From contig CAYSYA010000015.1 in the NCBI GenBank assembly GCA_964435285.1, forward strand, positions 1 through 22,317: 22,317 nt of DNA. The letters are read 5' to 3'. Below the pieces are notes generated by a model that saw nothing but the letters and a program-made list of their open reading frames with translations, was not told where the DNA came from and searched no databases. The stretch is from GCA-2718035 sp964435285 (GTDB taxonomy: Bacteria > Bacteroidota > Bacteroidia > Flavobacteriales > TMED113). Below, piece after piece: positions 16,122 to 22,317 of this stretch (position 1 is its first letter; each line of letters begins with the position of its first letter). The position numbers and the translations under genes are program-made.

Positions 16122-17093
16122 ATGAAGGATTTTTTCTCATTTATACAAGTATTAACTGGTGGGGCCCTATTTTTAATTATTTATGATCAACTTGAATTAA
16201 ATAATTGGTTAAATACTATTACAGGACTAAATTTAGAACTTTTTGAACTATCAAAGTTTTTAACTGACAAAACAAATCTAGAGGAATCCTCCATTTTAAT
16301 TATTTCATTATTATTATTTTATGCTTCTATTTATACATGGACAAATGAAAATCAAGAGGACACTCATATAAATTACGAAAGTGAGAATCATCACGAAAGT
16401 GAGAATCATCACGAAACTGATTTAAACTCTAATGCATTTATTTGGTCTGGAAATGGTACTGGTTTTTTTATTTCAAAAGATGGTCATATTGCTACAAATT
16501 ATCACGTTATTGAAAATACTAGTTTAATAGGAATTGAATTTAAATATTTTGGAAAAAAAATAACATTTAAAACAAGAGTAATCAAGATTGATAAGAAAAA
16601 TGATTTAGCAATATTGAAAATTAATGATTCTAAATTTAAAGGAATTAAAAAAATTCCATTTAAAATACATGGAGAACTCAGAGCAGATTTAGGTATTGGT
16701 GATTTAGGAAGCGAAGTATTTGCATTAGGTTTTCCATACGCATTAGATCTCATGGGAAAGGAAATAAAATTTACAGATGGAAGAATTAGTTCAAAATCTG
16801 GAGTAAATGACGATAAGAGATTTTTTCAAACAAATACAGCTATTCAGGGAGGAAATAGTGGAGGTCCTTTATTTGATTTTAACGGAAATTTAATAGGAAT
16901 AAACACTGCAAAGTTAGAAGGGGAAGTATTTGACTCAGTATCTTACTCTGTTAAGTCAACATATCTTTATAAATTAATAAACTCTGTTAAACCTGTCTTA
17001 GATATTCCAAATGATAGTTCACTTAAAAATCATCCATTAAATTATCAAGTAAAAGTTTTAAAAAATTATGTTGTATTAATAAAAACTATGTAG
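16122..17093 (+). CDS. membrane-anchored trypsin-like serine protease (S1C/HtrA-type catalytic domain, no PDZ seen)
   Basis: The product (323 aa) has two hydrophobic helices (about 5-21 and 56-72), an acidic His-rich linker (80-100) and a trypsin-like domain from about residue 106. The catalytic triad is present: His128 in ATNYHVIE, Asp161 in KKNDLAILK, and Ser246 in QGGNSGGPL, with the usual GTGFFIS start and FALGFPYA strand. The domain ends near residue 300 with no PDZ domain, unlike DegP/DegS. With two spans and an unclear N-terminal orientation, I cannot say whether the protease faces cytoplasm or periplasm; the two-span arrangement would favour the cytoplasm if the N terminus is inside. 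It is transcribed away from the chaperone operon. A shared quality-control function is inferred from this arrangement. Confidence 0.9.
   Translation: MKDFFSFIQVLTGGALFLIIYDQLELNNWLNTITGLNLELFELSKFLTDKTNLEESSILIISLLLFYASIYTWTNENQEDTHINYESENHHESENHHETDLNSNAFIWSGNGTGFFISKDGHIATNYHVIENTSLIGIEFKYFGKKITFKTRVIKIDKKNDLAILKINDSKFKGIKKIPFKIHGELRADLGIGDLGSEVFALGFPYALDLMGKEIKFTDGRISSKSGVNDDKRFFQTNTAIQGGNSGGPLFDFNGNLIGINTAKLEGEVFDSVSYSVKSTYLYKLINSVKPVLDIPNDSSLKNHPLNYQVKVLKNYVVLIKTM
16377..16412 (+). repeat. 18-bp tandem duplication in the protease linker
   Basis: Two perfect copies of GAAAGTGAGAATCATCAC (16377-16394 and 16395-16412), followed by a partial third copy, encode ESENHH ESENHH in the His/Glu-rich linker between the second membrane span and the protease domain. 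Whole-codon repeat units change linker length without a frameshift. Confidence 0.9.
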
Positions 17094-17163
17094 TAAATAA
17101 AACAACTATTTTAATTTTAGATTTAAAAAACTAATTACTTAAATTTATCCAAAAAAATAAAAT

Positions 17164-18774
17164 ATGATAACTGTTAATAATTTATCTCTTCAATTTGGAA
17201 AAAGAGTTTTATTTGATAATGTAAATATTAAATTTCATGGTGAAAGGTGCTATGGTGTTATTGGAGCTAACGGAGCTGGAAAATCAACTTTCCTAAAGAT
17301 ACTAAACTCAGAAATTGACCCTAACTCAGGAAGTGTTTCTATAGACCCTGAAAAAAGACTCTCTATTTTAAAACAAGATCACAATGAATATAATGACGTT
17401 TCAATTCTACAAACTGTTATGATGGGGCATCATAAATTGTGGGAAGTAATGCAAAGAAAAGATGCAATTTACGCTAAACCAGACTTTAATGACCAAGACG
17501 GTATTGAAGTAGGTAAATTGGAGGAAATATTTCAAGAAATGGATGGTTGGAGCGCTGAATCAAATGCAGCTGATATGTTATGTGGAATGGGTGTACCCAC
17601 TGAAGAACACTCACATCTAATGAAGGATGTTGAACCTATCACTAAGGTTAAAGTATTATTAGCTCAAGCATTATTTGGTAATCCAGACTGCTTAATATTA
17701 GATGAGCCAACAAACAACCTTGATTTAAAAACAATTTTCTGGCTTGAAGAATTTTTACTTAAATTCAAAAATACTGTTATTGTTGTTTCACATAATAGAC
17801 ATTTTTTAGATACAGTATGTACAAATATTGTTGATATAGACTTTCAAAAAGTTCAGTTATTTACAGGGAATTATACTTTTTGGTATGAGTCTAGTCAATT
17901 AATGATTAGTCAACGAGCTGCTGCAAATAAAAAAGCTGAAGAGAAAAAGAAAGAATTACAAAGCTTTATTGCTAGATTTAGTGCTAATGCCTCTAAAAGT
18001 AGGCAAGCGACAAGTAGAAAAAAACTATTAGAAAAAATCAATATTGATGAGATGAAACCATCAGCTAGAAAGTATCCCGCTATTATTTTTAATCAGTTCA
18101 GAGAAGCCGGTGATCAAATTTTAGAAGTTAAAAATTTATCAGCTAAAGATGAAAACGGAGAAATTTTATTTGAAAAATTAAGTTTTGTAGTTAATAAAGG
18201 AGATAAAATATGTTTTTTAGCAGATAACAAACAAGCCTTAACTTATTTATATCAAATTTTAAGCGGTGAAAAAGAGCCTTTAACAGGTGAATTTTCATAT
18301 GGACAAACTATCAAGCACTCTTATTTTCCTAATGACCATGATGAATACTTTAAATCTAGTGATAACTTAATTGATTGGTTAAGAGAATTTTCTGAAGATA
18401 AAGATGATCAATATGTAAGAGGATTTTTAGGAAAAATGTTATTTAGTGGAGAAGAAGTTCTCAAGTCAACAAGTGTTTTATCAGGGGGAGAAAAAGTGAG
18501 ATGTATGTTTTCAAAAATGATGTTAAATGAAGGAAATTTGTTGATTTTTGATGACCCTACAAATCACTTAGATTTAGAATCAATACAAGCACTTAATAAT
18601 TCAATGAAAAACTTTAAAGGTACTATTTTATTTTCATCTCATGATCATGAGTTAAATGAGACTGTTGCTAATAGAATTATTGAAATTACACCTGGGAACA
18701 CTCATGATAAATTAATGGATTATAAAGAATTCCTTGAATTTAAAGGGATAAGAGAAAAGAATTTATCAGTTTAA
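17164..18774 (+). CDS. YbiT-type ABC-F ATPase with degenerate second ATP site
   Basis: The product (536 aa) aligns over its length with the YbiT branch of ABC-F: GANGAGKST Walker A, the DTV-like stretch ILQTVMMGHHKLWEV, EMDGWSAES, LDEPTNNLD Walker B (domain 1), the linker SFIARFSANASKSRQATSR, and LSGGEKVRCMFSKMM (domain 2 signature). Two oddities are visible. The domain-1 signature reads VEPITKVKVLLAQ instead of a canonical LSGG motif, and domain 2 lacks a P-loop (FLADNKQALTYLY where GxxGxGKS/T is expected), with FDDPTNHLD replacing the DE of Walker B. From memory, Bacteroidota YbiT-like proteins often show a non-canonical second P-loop, so this may be lineage-typical. By family it acts on the ribosome. 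It starts 70 nt after the protease and looks independent of it. Confidence 0.9.
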   Translation: MITVNNLSLQFGKRVLFDNVNIKFHGERCYGVIGANGAGKSTFLKILNSEIDPNSGSVSIDPEKRLSILKQDHNEYNDVSILQTVMMGHHKLWEVMQRKDAIYAKPDFNDQDGIEVGKLEEIFQEMDGWSAESNAADMLCGMGVPTEEHSHLMKDVEPITKVKVLLAQALFGNPDCLILDEPTNNLDLKTIFWLEEFLLKFKNTVIVVSHNRHFLDTVCTNIVDIDFQKVQLFTGNYTFWYESSQLMISQRAAANKKAEEKKKELQSFIARFSANASKSRQATSRKKLLEKINIDEMKPSARKYPAIIFNQFREAGDQILEVKNLSAKDENGEILFEKLSFVVNKGDKICFLADNKQALTYLYQILSGEKEPLTGEFSYGQTIKHSYFPNDHDEYFKSSDNLIDWLREFSEDKDDQYVRGFLGKMLFSGEEVLKSTSVLSGGEKVRCMFSKMMLNEGNLLIFDDPTNHLDLESIQALNNSMKNFKGTILFSSHDHELNETVANRIIEITPGNTHDKLMDYKEFLEFKGIREKNLSV

Positions 18775-18789
18775 TTATTCCCATTGTTA

Positions 18790-19461
18790 ATGAAATCTAT
18801 TGAATTAATTAAATCTCTAGAAAAAGAATTCAATAAACATTCAAATCCTAGTATTGCCAAATCACAAAAAGCATATATGAGGAATCAGTTTGAATTTATA
18901 GGCTTAACTGCAAATAAAAGAAGAGAAATACAAAAAAAGTTCTTCCAGAACCTGGAAATAAATGATTTAAATAAATTTATCTATAAACTTTGGAATCTAA
19001 ATGGAAGAGATTATCAGTATTTAGCACAAGAATTGTTATACTCAAATCATAAAAAATTTAAAGCTGAAGACATACAGTTGATTGAGTATATGATTATCAA
19101 CAAACCTTGGTGGGATACCATAGATTTCTTATCGCCAAAAATTTTAGGTAAATATTTTAAACTTTACCCTGAAGAAATTGAAAAAAATACTCAAAAATGG
19201 ATATTATCAAATAACATTTGGCTAAAAAGATCAGCCATATTATTCCAATTAAAATATAAAGAAACATTGAATACTGATTTACTTTATAGAATAATAGTTC
19301 CATTATCTAATTCAAAGGAATTTTTTATAAATAAAGCAATTGGTTGGATTTTAAGAGAATATGGAAAAACAAATAAAGAGTGGGTTATAAATTTTGTGAA
19401 TAAAAATAAATTAAGTAACCTTAGTAATAGAGAAGCATTAAAACATATAAATAAAAATTAA
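18790..19461 (+). CDS. AlkD-like HEAT-repeat DNA glycosylase (alkylation repair)
   Basis: The protein (223 aa from this ATG) is an all-helical HEAT-repeat-like DNA alkylation repair enzyme of the AlkD family, with the usual length. Key positions of the AlkD active cleft can be placed: W108 and D112 in PWWDTID (106-112), R147 in WLKRSAILFQLK, and W186 in KAIGWILREYGK. In AlkD the Trp/Asp/Arg set handles cationic N3- and N7-alkylated bases, so an active glycosylase is expected. A TTG two codons upstream (18784) is also in frame, but the ATG at 18790 gives the natural MKSIELIK start. It lies 15 nt after the YbiT-like gene and 2 nt before the ABA4-like gene, so it is in a probable three-gene unit. 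Confidence 0.9.
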   Translation: MKSIELIKSLEKEFNKHSNPSIAKSQKAYMRNQFEFIGLTANKRREIQKKFFQNLEINDLNKFIYKLWNLNGRDYQYLAQELLYSNHKKFKAEDIQLIEYMIINKPWWDTIDFLSPKILGKYFKLYPEEIEKNTQKWILSNNIWLKRSAILFQLKYKETLNTDLLYRIIVPLSNSKEFFINKAIGWILREYGKTNKEWVINFVNKNKLSNLSNREALKHINKN

Positions 19462-19463
19462 TC

Positions 19464-19898
19464 ATGGACTTATATATAATTTCATTTATAATATCAACGC
19501 TATGGATTGGACCATTTTGGTTTGCAATGCTAATTAAACCATATGACTCCAAAACAAAAAATTTATTAAATAAACCCCTCTTTTTCTTGGGCCCTATATT
19601 TATCTGGTTTATTATTATGATTATCAATCCAATTGGTTTAATTGAATTTATTAATAGCCCATCTAATTCGAAAGGTTTTCTTGAAGGAATTGGCCAAAGT
19701 TTATCAACAAATGCTGGTGTCACAGCAATGTGGGCTCATATGGTGGCTGGAGATATCTTTGCTACTAGATGGATTTGGCAAAATAGTGTTAAAAACAAAG
19801 ATAATATTTGGATATTGAGATTAAGTGTATTTTTTGGGGTTATGTTAATGCCACTTGGAATTGCGATTCATTTAATATTCAGTAAAAAAATAAAATAA
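19464..19898 (+). CDS. ABA4-like (DUF4281) membrane protein
   Basis: The product (144 aa) has four hydrophobic segments. The diagnostic part is AMWAHMVAGDIFATRWIW (centred near residue 95), followed by LRLSVFFGVMLMPLGIAIHL, both typical of the ABA4-like/DUF4281 family related to plant neoxanthin synthase-like proteins. The conserved His in WAHMVAGD and the following Asp may be functional. In bacteria the family is uncharacterised, though carotenoid-type chemistry is a reasonable guess. It starts 2 nt after the AlkD gene and ends shortly before a convergent - strand gene. An AT-only palindrome at its 3' end is not a convincing terminator. Confidence 0.8.
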   Translation: MDLYIISFIISTLWIGPFWFAMLIKPYDSKTKNLLNKPLFFLGPIFIWFIIMIINPIGLIEFINSPSNSKGFLEGIGQSLSTNAGVTAMWAHMVAGDIFATRWIWQNSVKNKDNIWILRLSVFFGVMLMPLGIAIHLIFSKKIK

Positions 19899-19950
19899 TT
19901 AAATTTTTTAATTTCAGATTTACTAATTAACAAAAAAGAAAATATAATAG

Positions 19951-20535
19951 TTATTGTAATTCTAAATAATTACCCCTAATTTTCCAATTAAACTGATTGA
20001 GAAAGGACATACCTAGTAACCTAGATGTGTTACTATCACCTATAGCTACTTTAACATTTTTAAATAATTTTCCTCCAATTACAATCGATGAAATAACAGT
20101 TTCATTTAAGATTATTTTAGTACCATCCGCGATATAATATGCTTTTGGTTTATAATTTCTTCTACTTATTTTTCTGGAATTAAGTAATTTATCTTCTAAT
20201 TTAGAATCAACTGTCATAGTTGAGGCGCCAGTATCAATTAAAAAATCATAATAAACACCACCTATCTTAACTGAAATATATTTCATACCAGAAATTGTTT
20301 GAATTGGCAATTTTAAAGAATTATTAGTTTTTGAATTATTATTTGAGTTACTATAACAATTCCCGCCATGATGGTAGCAAAGGTTATTATTACAAGAAGT
20401 CCTGAGTTTACAAGCAGTTCCACGTTTGGTAGTCCCTTCACAATTTACTGTATAATTTCTTTTATTGACCTGAGCAAATGAATTATCAAAAAATAAAAAC
20501 GTAAAAAAAATTATAGAAATAAATAATATCCTCAT
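19951..20535 (-). CDS. secreted retropepsin-like aspartic protease with N-terminal Cys/His motif
   Basis: The product (194 aa) has a signal peptide (MRILFISIIFFTFLFFDNSFAQ, cleavage near AQ), then a Cys-rich segment CEGTTKRGTACK...CYHHGG (32-58, Cys 32, 42, 48, 53, 60 and His 55-56). This resembles the small zinc-binding motif common in Bacteroidota (DUF5763-like). After an Asn/Ser linker comes a single-lobe retropepsin-like domain: DFLIDTGAST (catalytic Asp101 in DTG), ADGTK flap region, and LLGMSFLNQF (173-182). Such clan AA enzymes act as dimers. The fusion suggests an exported, metal- or redox-stabilised peptidase, and its substrate is unknown. It faces away from ubiE across 144 bp and converges with the ABA4-like gene. 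Confidence 0.85.
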   Translation of the reverse strand: MRILFISIIFFTFLFFDNSFAQVNKRNYTVNCEGTTKRGTACKLRTSCNNNLCYHHGGNCYSNSNNNSKTNNSLKLPIQTISGMKYISVKIGGVYYDFLIDTGASTMTVDSKLEDKLLNSRKISRRNYKPKAYYIADGTKIILNETVISSIVIGGKLFKNVKVAIGDSNTSRLLGMSFLNQFNWKIRGNYLELQ

Positions 20536-20622
20536 AATTAAATTTTATGATTTATTAAGCCTAAGTACTTAAAAATTTGTAATCTGATTATAGTTATTTT
20601 TTTAAATAACTTTCAACTAAAA

Positions 20623-20630
20623 CAAATTTA
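20623..20630 (-). promoter_or_regulatory. candidate -7 element for the aspartic protease gene
   Basis: Read on the - strand this octamer is TAAATTTG, matching TAnnTTTG, about 88 nt upstream of the ATG at 20535. No -33 TTTG partner was seen in the AT-rich flank, so this is tentative. Confidence 0.2.
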
Positions 20631-20679
20631 AATAATTTATTATAATTGTATTTTATCATTAATTTTTTAAATTTTAAAA

Positions 20680-21408
20680 ATGAAATTCAAAAAAAATATC
20701 AAGCCTTATAAAAACACTGATAATAAAAAAAAACAAATCAAAAACATGTTTGATAATATCTCACAAACATATGACTTGTTAAATACTGTTTTATCATTTC
20801 GAATGGATTACTTTTGGAGAAAATCAGTTGTAAAAAACTTAAACAACAATCCTAAAACTATACTAGATATTGCTACTGGAACTGCTGATATTGCAATAAG
20901 TGCTTCTAAAATTAAAAATGCAAAAATTACTGGAGTTGATATTTCTCCTAAAATGCTAGAAATAGGGAATCAAAAGATAAAAAAAAGAAATTTAACTGAA
21001 AGAATTACCTTAGAGTTAGCTGACGCTGAATCATTACCATATAAATCAAATTCATTTCAAGCTATAACTGCAGGGTTTGGTGTTAGAAACTTTGAAAATA
21101 TGGAAGAAGGATTGAAAGAAATGTATAGAGTATTAGAAATAAACGGAACTTTAATAATTCTTGAACCCTCTACCCCATCAATTTTTCCATTCAAACAGAT
21201 TTACAAATTATATTTTTCTTATTTACTACCTTTTGTTGGAAAGTTAATATCAAAAGATGAAAGCGCATACAAATATTTTACCCAATCTGTAAAAGCATTT
21301 CCTGAAAAAAATGAATTCATTGACACTTTAAAGAAAATAGGATTCAAAAACTGTAAACAAAAATCTCTAACATTTGGCGTAGCCTCATTATATATTGCTA
21401 AAAAATAG
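20680..21408 (+). CDS. ubiE: demethylmenaquinone methyltransferase (UbiE/MenG)
   Basis: The product (242 aa) catalyses S-adenosylmethionine-dependent C-methylation of demethylmenaquinone, the last step of menaquinone synthesis in Bacteroidota. Seen are the N-terminal MFDNISQTYDLLNTVLSF, the SAM-binding LDIATGTADIA (62-72), the second Asp in TGVDISPKML (84-93), the diagnostic TAGFGVRNFENMEEG (130-144) and AYKYFTQSVKAFPEKNEF near the C terminus. Length and all motifs fit a functional enzyme. It is followed after 35 nt by the Fpg/Nei-like gene in the same direction. UbiE in a menaquinone-only lineage is also called MenG. Confidence 0.96.
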   Translation: MKFKKNIKPYKNTDNKKKQIKNMFDNISQTYDLLNTVLSFRMDYFWRKSVVKNLNNNPKTILDIATGTADIAISASKIKNAKITGVDISPKMLEIGNQKIKKRNLTERITLELADAESLPYKSNSFQAITAGFGVRNFENMEEGLKEMYRVLEINGTLIILEPSTPSIFPFKQIYKLYFSYLLPFVGKLISKDESAYKYFTQSVKAFPEKNEFIDTLKKIGFKNCKQKSLTFGVASLYIAKK

Positions 21409-21443
21409 AATTAAAGGTTTAAATTTGTTTTAATATTTTTAAA

Positions 21444-22247
21444 ATGCCAGAAGGACCAGAAGTAAAAATTGCATCAGACTATTTTAACTCTTTTTTTAAA
21501 AAAAGTAAATCAATTAATTTTGAAATTATTTCTGAATACTACTCAAATAAGTATTTCGAAGTGTTCAATACAGTAAATAAAAACTTAAAATTATTTAAAC
21601 CAACTTATACTATTGGAAAAAATATATTTCTTGATCTAGATAATAAAGAAATATTCAATTTTCATTTAGGTATGACAGGTGGTTGGTCTAAAGATTTAAT
21701 AAAACATTGTCATTTTCGTGTTTTTGACAAGAAAAAAGAATTATTCTTTAAAGACGTAAGAAAATTCGGAAAAATGAAAATAATAACAAAGACAGAACAA
21801 GTTGAAAAATTTAACTCATCCTTCGATATACTTAGCTCACATTATGACATAAAAGGTCATGTAAAATATTTAAGAGAAAAAATAAGAGACGAGAAATCCA
21901 TTTGTTCTTTAATAATGAATCAAAAGTACTTTCCTGGAATTGGAAATTATATAAAATCTGAAGCACTTTATTTAACAAAAATTCATCCTGAGGAAAAATG
22001 GAAAAATATGAAATCAAGAAAAATAAATCCCCTTATAAAAAATCTTCAAAAAGTAATGCATGGTAGTTATGCCAAAGGAGGTGCTGAACTGAAAGATTTT
22101 AAAAATCCATTTAACGTTTCTGATTTCACATTAAAAATCTATGGTAAAAAATTTACTGAAAAAAATAACCCTGTAACGCCCATATTAACATCTGACCAAA
22201 GAAAATCTTGGATATGCAAAAAAAATCAAAAATTAATAACTAATTGA
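21444..22247 (+). CDS. Fpg/Nei family DNA glycosylase lacking the zinc finger (zincless type)
   Basis: The product (267 aa) begins MPEGPEV, where Pro2 is the Schiff-base nucleophile after removal of Met and Glu3 is the acid. Lys59 (TIGKNIFLD) matches the conserved Lys of Fpg, and the helix-two-turn-helix stretch MNQKYFPGIGNYIKSEALY (158-176) contacts DNA. The C-terminal zinc finger is absent: the region YGKKFTEKNNPVTPI...QRKSWICKKNQ keeps the hairpin Arg253 but has one Cys only, as in zincless Nei-like proteins. It should excise oxidised or damaged bases and cut the strand. It is 35 nt after ubiE, and its stop overlaps the convergent gene at the right edge by 8 nt. Confidence 0.92.
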   Translation: MPEGPEVKIASDYFNSFFKKSKSINFEIISEYYSNKYFEVFNTVNKNLKLFKPTYTIGKNIFLDLDNKEIFNFHLGMTGGWSKDLIKHCHFRVFDKKKELFFKDVRKFGKMKIITKTEQVEKFNSSFDILSSHYDIKGHVKYLREKIRDEKSICSLIMNQKYFPGIGNYIKSEALYLTKIHPEEKWKNMKSRKINPLIKNLQKVMHGSYAKGGAELKDFKNPFNVSDFTLKIYGKKFTEKNNPVTPILTSDQRKSWICKKNQKLITN

Positions 22248-22317
22248 AAGGATTTGTAGCCCAAACATTCAATTCATTAATAAATCCTCTATCATCCATT
22301 TCAATAGCTGAAATAAT
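22240..22317 (-). CDS. 3' end of an unidentified convergent gene (partial)
   Basis: On the - strand an open frame enters from the right edge and reads 25 residues, ...AIEMDDRGFINELNVWATNPFN, then TAG at 22242-22240. The composition is protein-like and the frame is open throughout the visible part. It overlaps the end of the Fpg/Nei-like gene tail-to-tail by 8 nt. No family can be assigned from so little. Confidence 0.5.
   Translation of the reverse strand: MISAIEMDDRGFINELNVWATNPFN

Noticed and set aside
16502..16753. Antisense frame inside the serine protease gene
   Set aside because: It covers conserved protease strands in the sense frame and lacks any recognisable domain.
7812..17093. 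Naming the chaperone cluster as a known anti-phage system, prophage or toxin-antitoxin locus
   Set aside because: There is no nuclease, integrase, phage structural gene or known toxin fold in the region. A defence role remains a hypothesis only.
18784..18789. TTG start two codons upstream of the AlkD-like gene
   Set aside because: The ATG at 18790 is in frame, gives the natural family start and needs no rare start codon.
19421..19723. Antisense frame across the AlkD-like and ABA4-like genes
   Set aside because: The sense frames are clear family members with tight spacing, and the antisense product has no motif.
19897..19913. AT-only palindrome (7-bp arms, 3-nt loop) at the end of the ABA4-like gene
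   Set aside because: The stem contains no G or C and such palindromes are expected by chance at this composition, so it is not called a terminator.
1..22317. tRNA, rRNA, riboswitch and CRISPR features
   Set aside because: No cloverleaf, rRNA core sequence, conserved riboswitch motif or spaced repeat array was seen on either strand by reading; a covariance search was not possible.

Overview
The window is strongly AT-rich (about a quarter to 30% G+C by eye). Genes are packed with very short spacers and A-rich leaders instead of strong Shine-Dalgarno sequences. Lipoprotein signals, a Cys/His zinc-knuckle-like motif, ABC-F proteins, an ABA4-like membrane protein and a menaquinone-type UbiE together suggest a marine or free-living member of the Bacteroidota (Flavobacteriia-like), probably with a small, streamlined genome. 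No rRNA, tRNA, CRISPR array, transposase or phage gene was found.

Layout. The left part (1-3997, + strand) holds the 3' end of an unknown gene, a lipoprotein phosphodiesterase of the alkaline phosphatase superfamily, an ABC-F translation factor, and a steroid 5-alpha-reductase-like membrane protein. A small, less AT-rich patch (about 4009-4095) follows; it looks like an orphan insertion-sequence end. On the - strand (7326 to 4122) lie an overlapping pair: a DUF3142/glycosidase-like lipoprotein and a large secreted helical-repeat protein of unknown function. Next comes an OsmC-family peroxidase/hydroperoxide reductase (7366-7773).

The centre (7812-15906, - strand) is the most unusual part. 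It is a seven-gene operon with spacers of only 1-18 nt, in the order UPF0114/YqhA membrane protein, J-like protein with a C-terminal CFI-box, membrane-anchored GrpE-like protein, divergent 835-residue Hsp70, Ser/Thr kinase fused to an AAA+ ATPase, TerB-like protein, and a small four-helix membrane protein. The usual Hsp70/J-protein/GrpE trio is rebuilt from divergent parts and tied to the inner membrane. It is coupled to a kinase-unfoldase and to a TerB-like, possibly metal-sensing, module. Divergent from it, across a 72-bp gap, are a 41-codon helical micro-ORF and a membrane-anchored trypsin/HtrA-like serine protease without a visible PDZ domain (15979-17093). My inference is that the whole set forms a membrane-associated protein quality-control or stress/defence complex: the kinase signals, the AAA+ ring and Hsp70 remodel substrates, and the protease may degrade them. 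Nothing in the sequence identifies the trigger or substrate.

The right part (17164-22317) looks like ordinary chromosome: a YbiT-type ABC-F protein with a decayed second ATP site, an AlkD-like DNA glycosylase, an ABA4-like membrane protein, a secreted retropepsin-like aspartic protease with an N-terminal Cys/His motif (- strand), ubiE, a zincless Fpg/Nei glycosylase, and the 3' end of a convergent gene.
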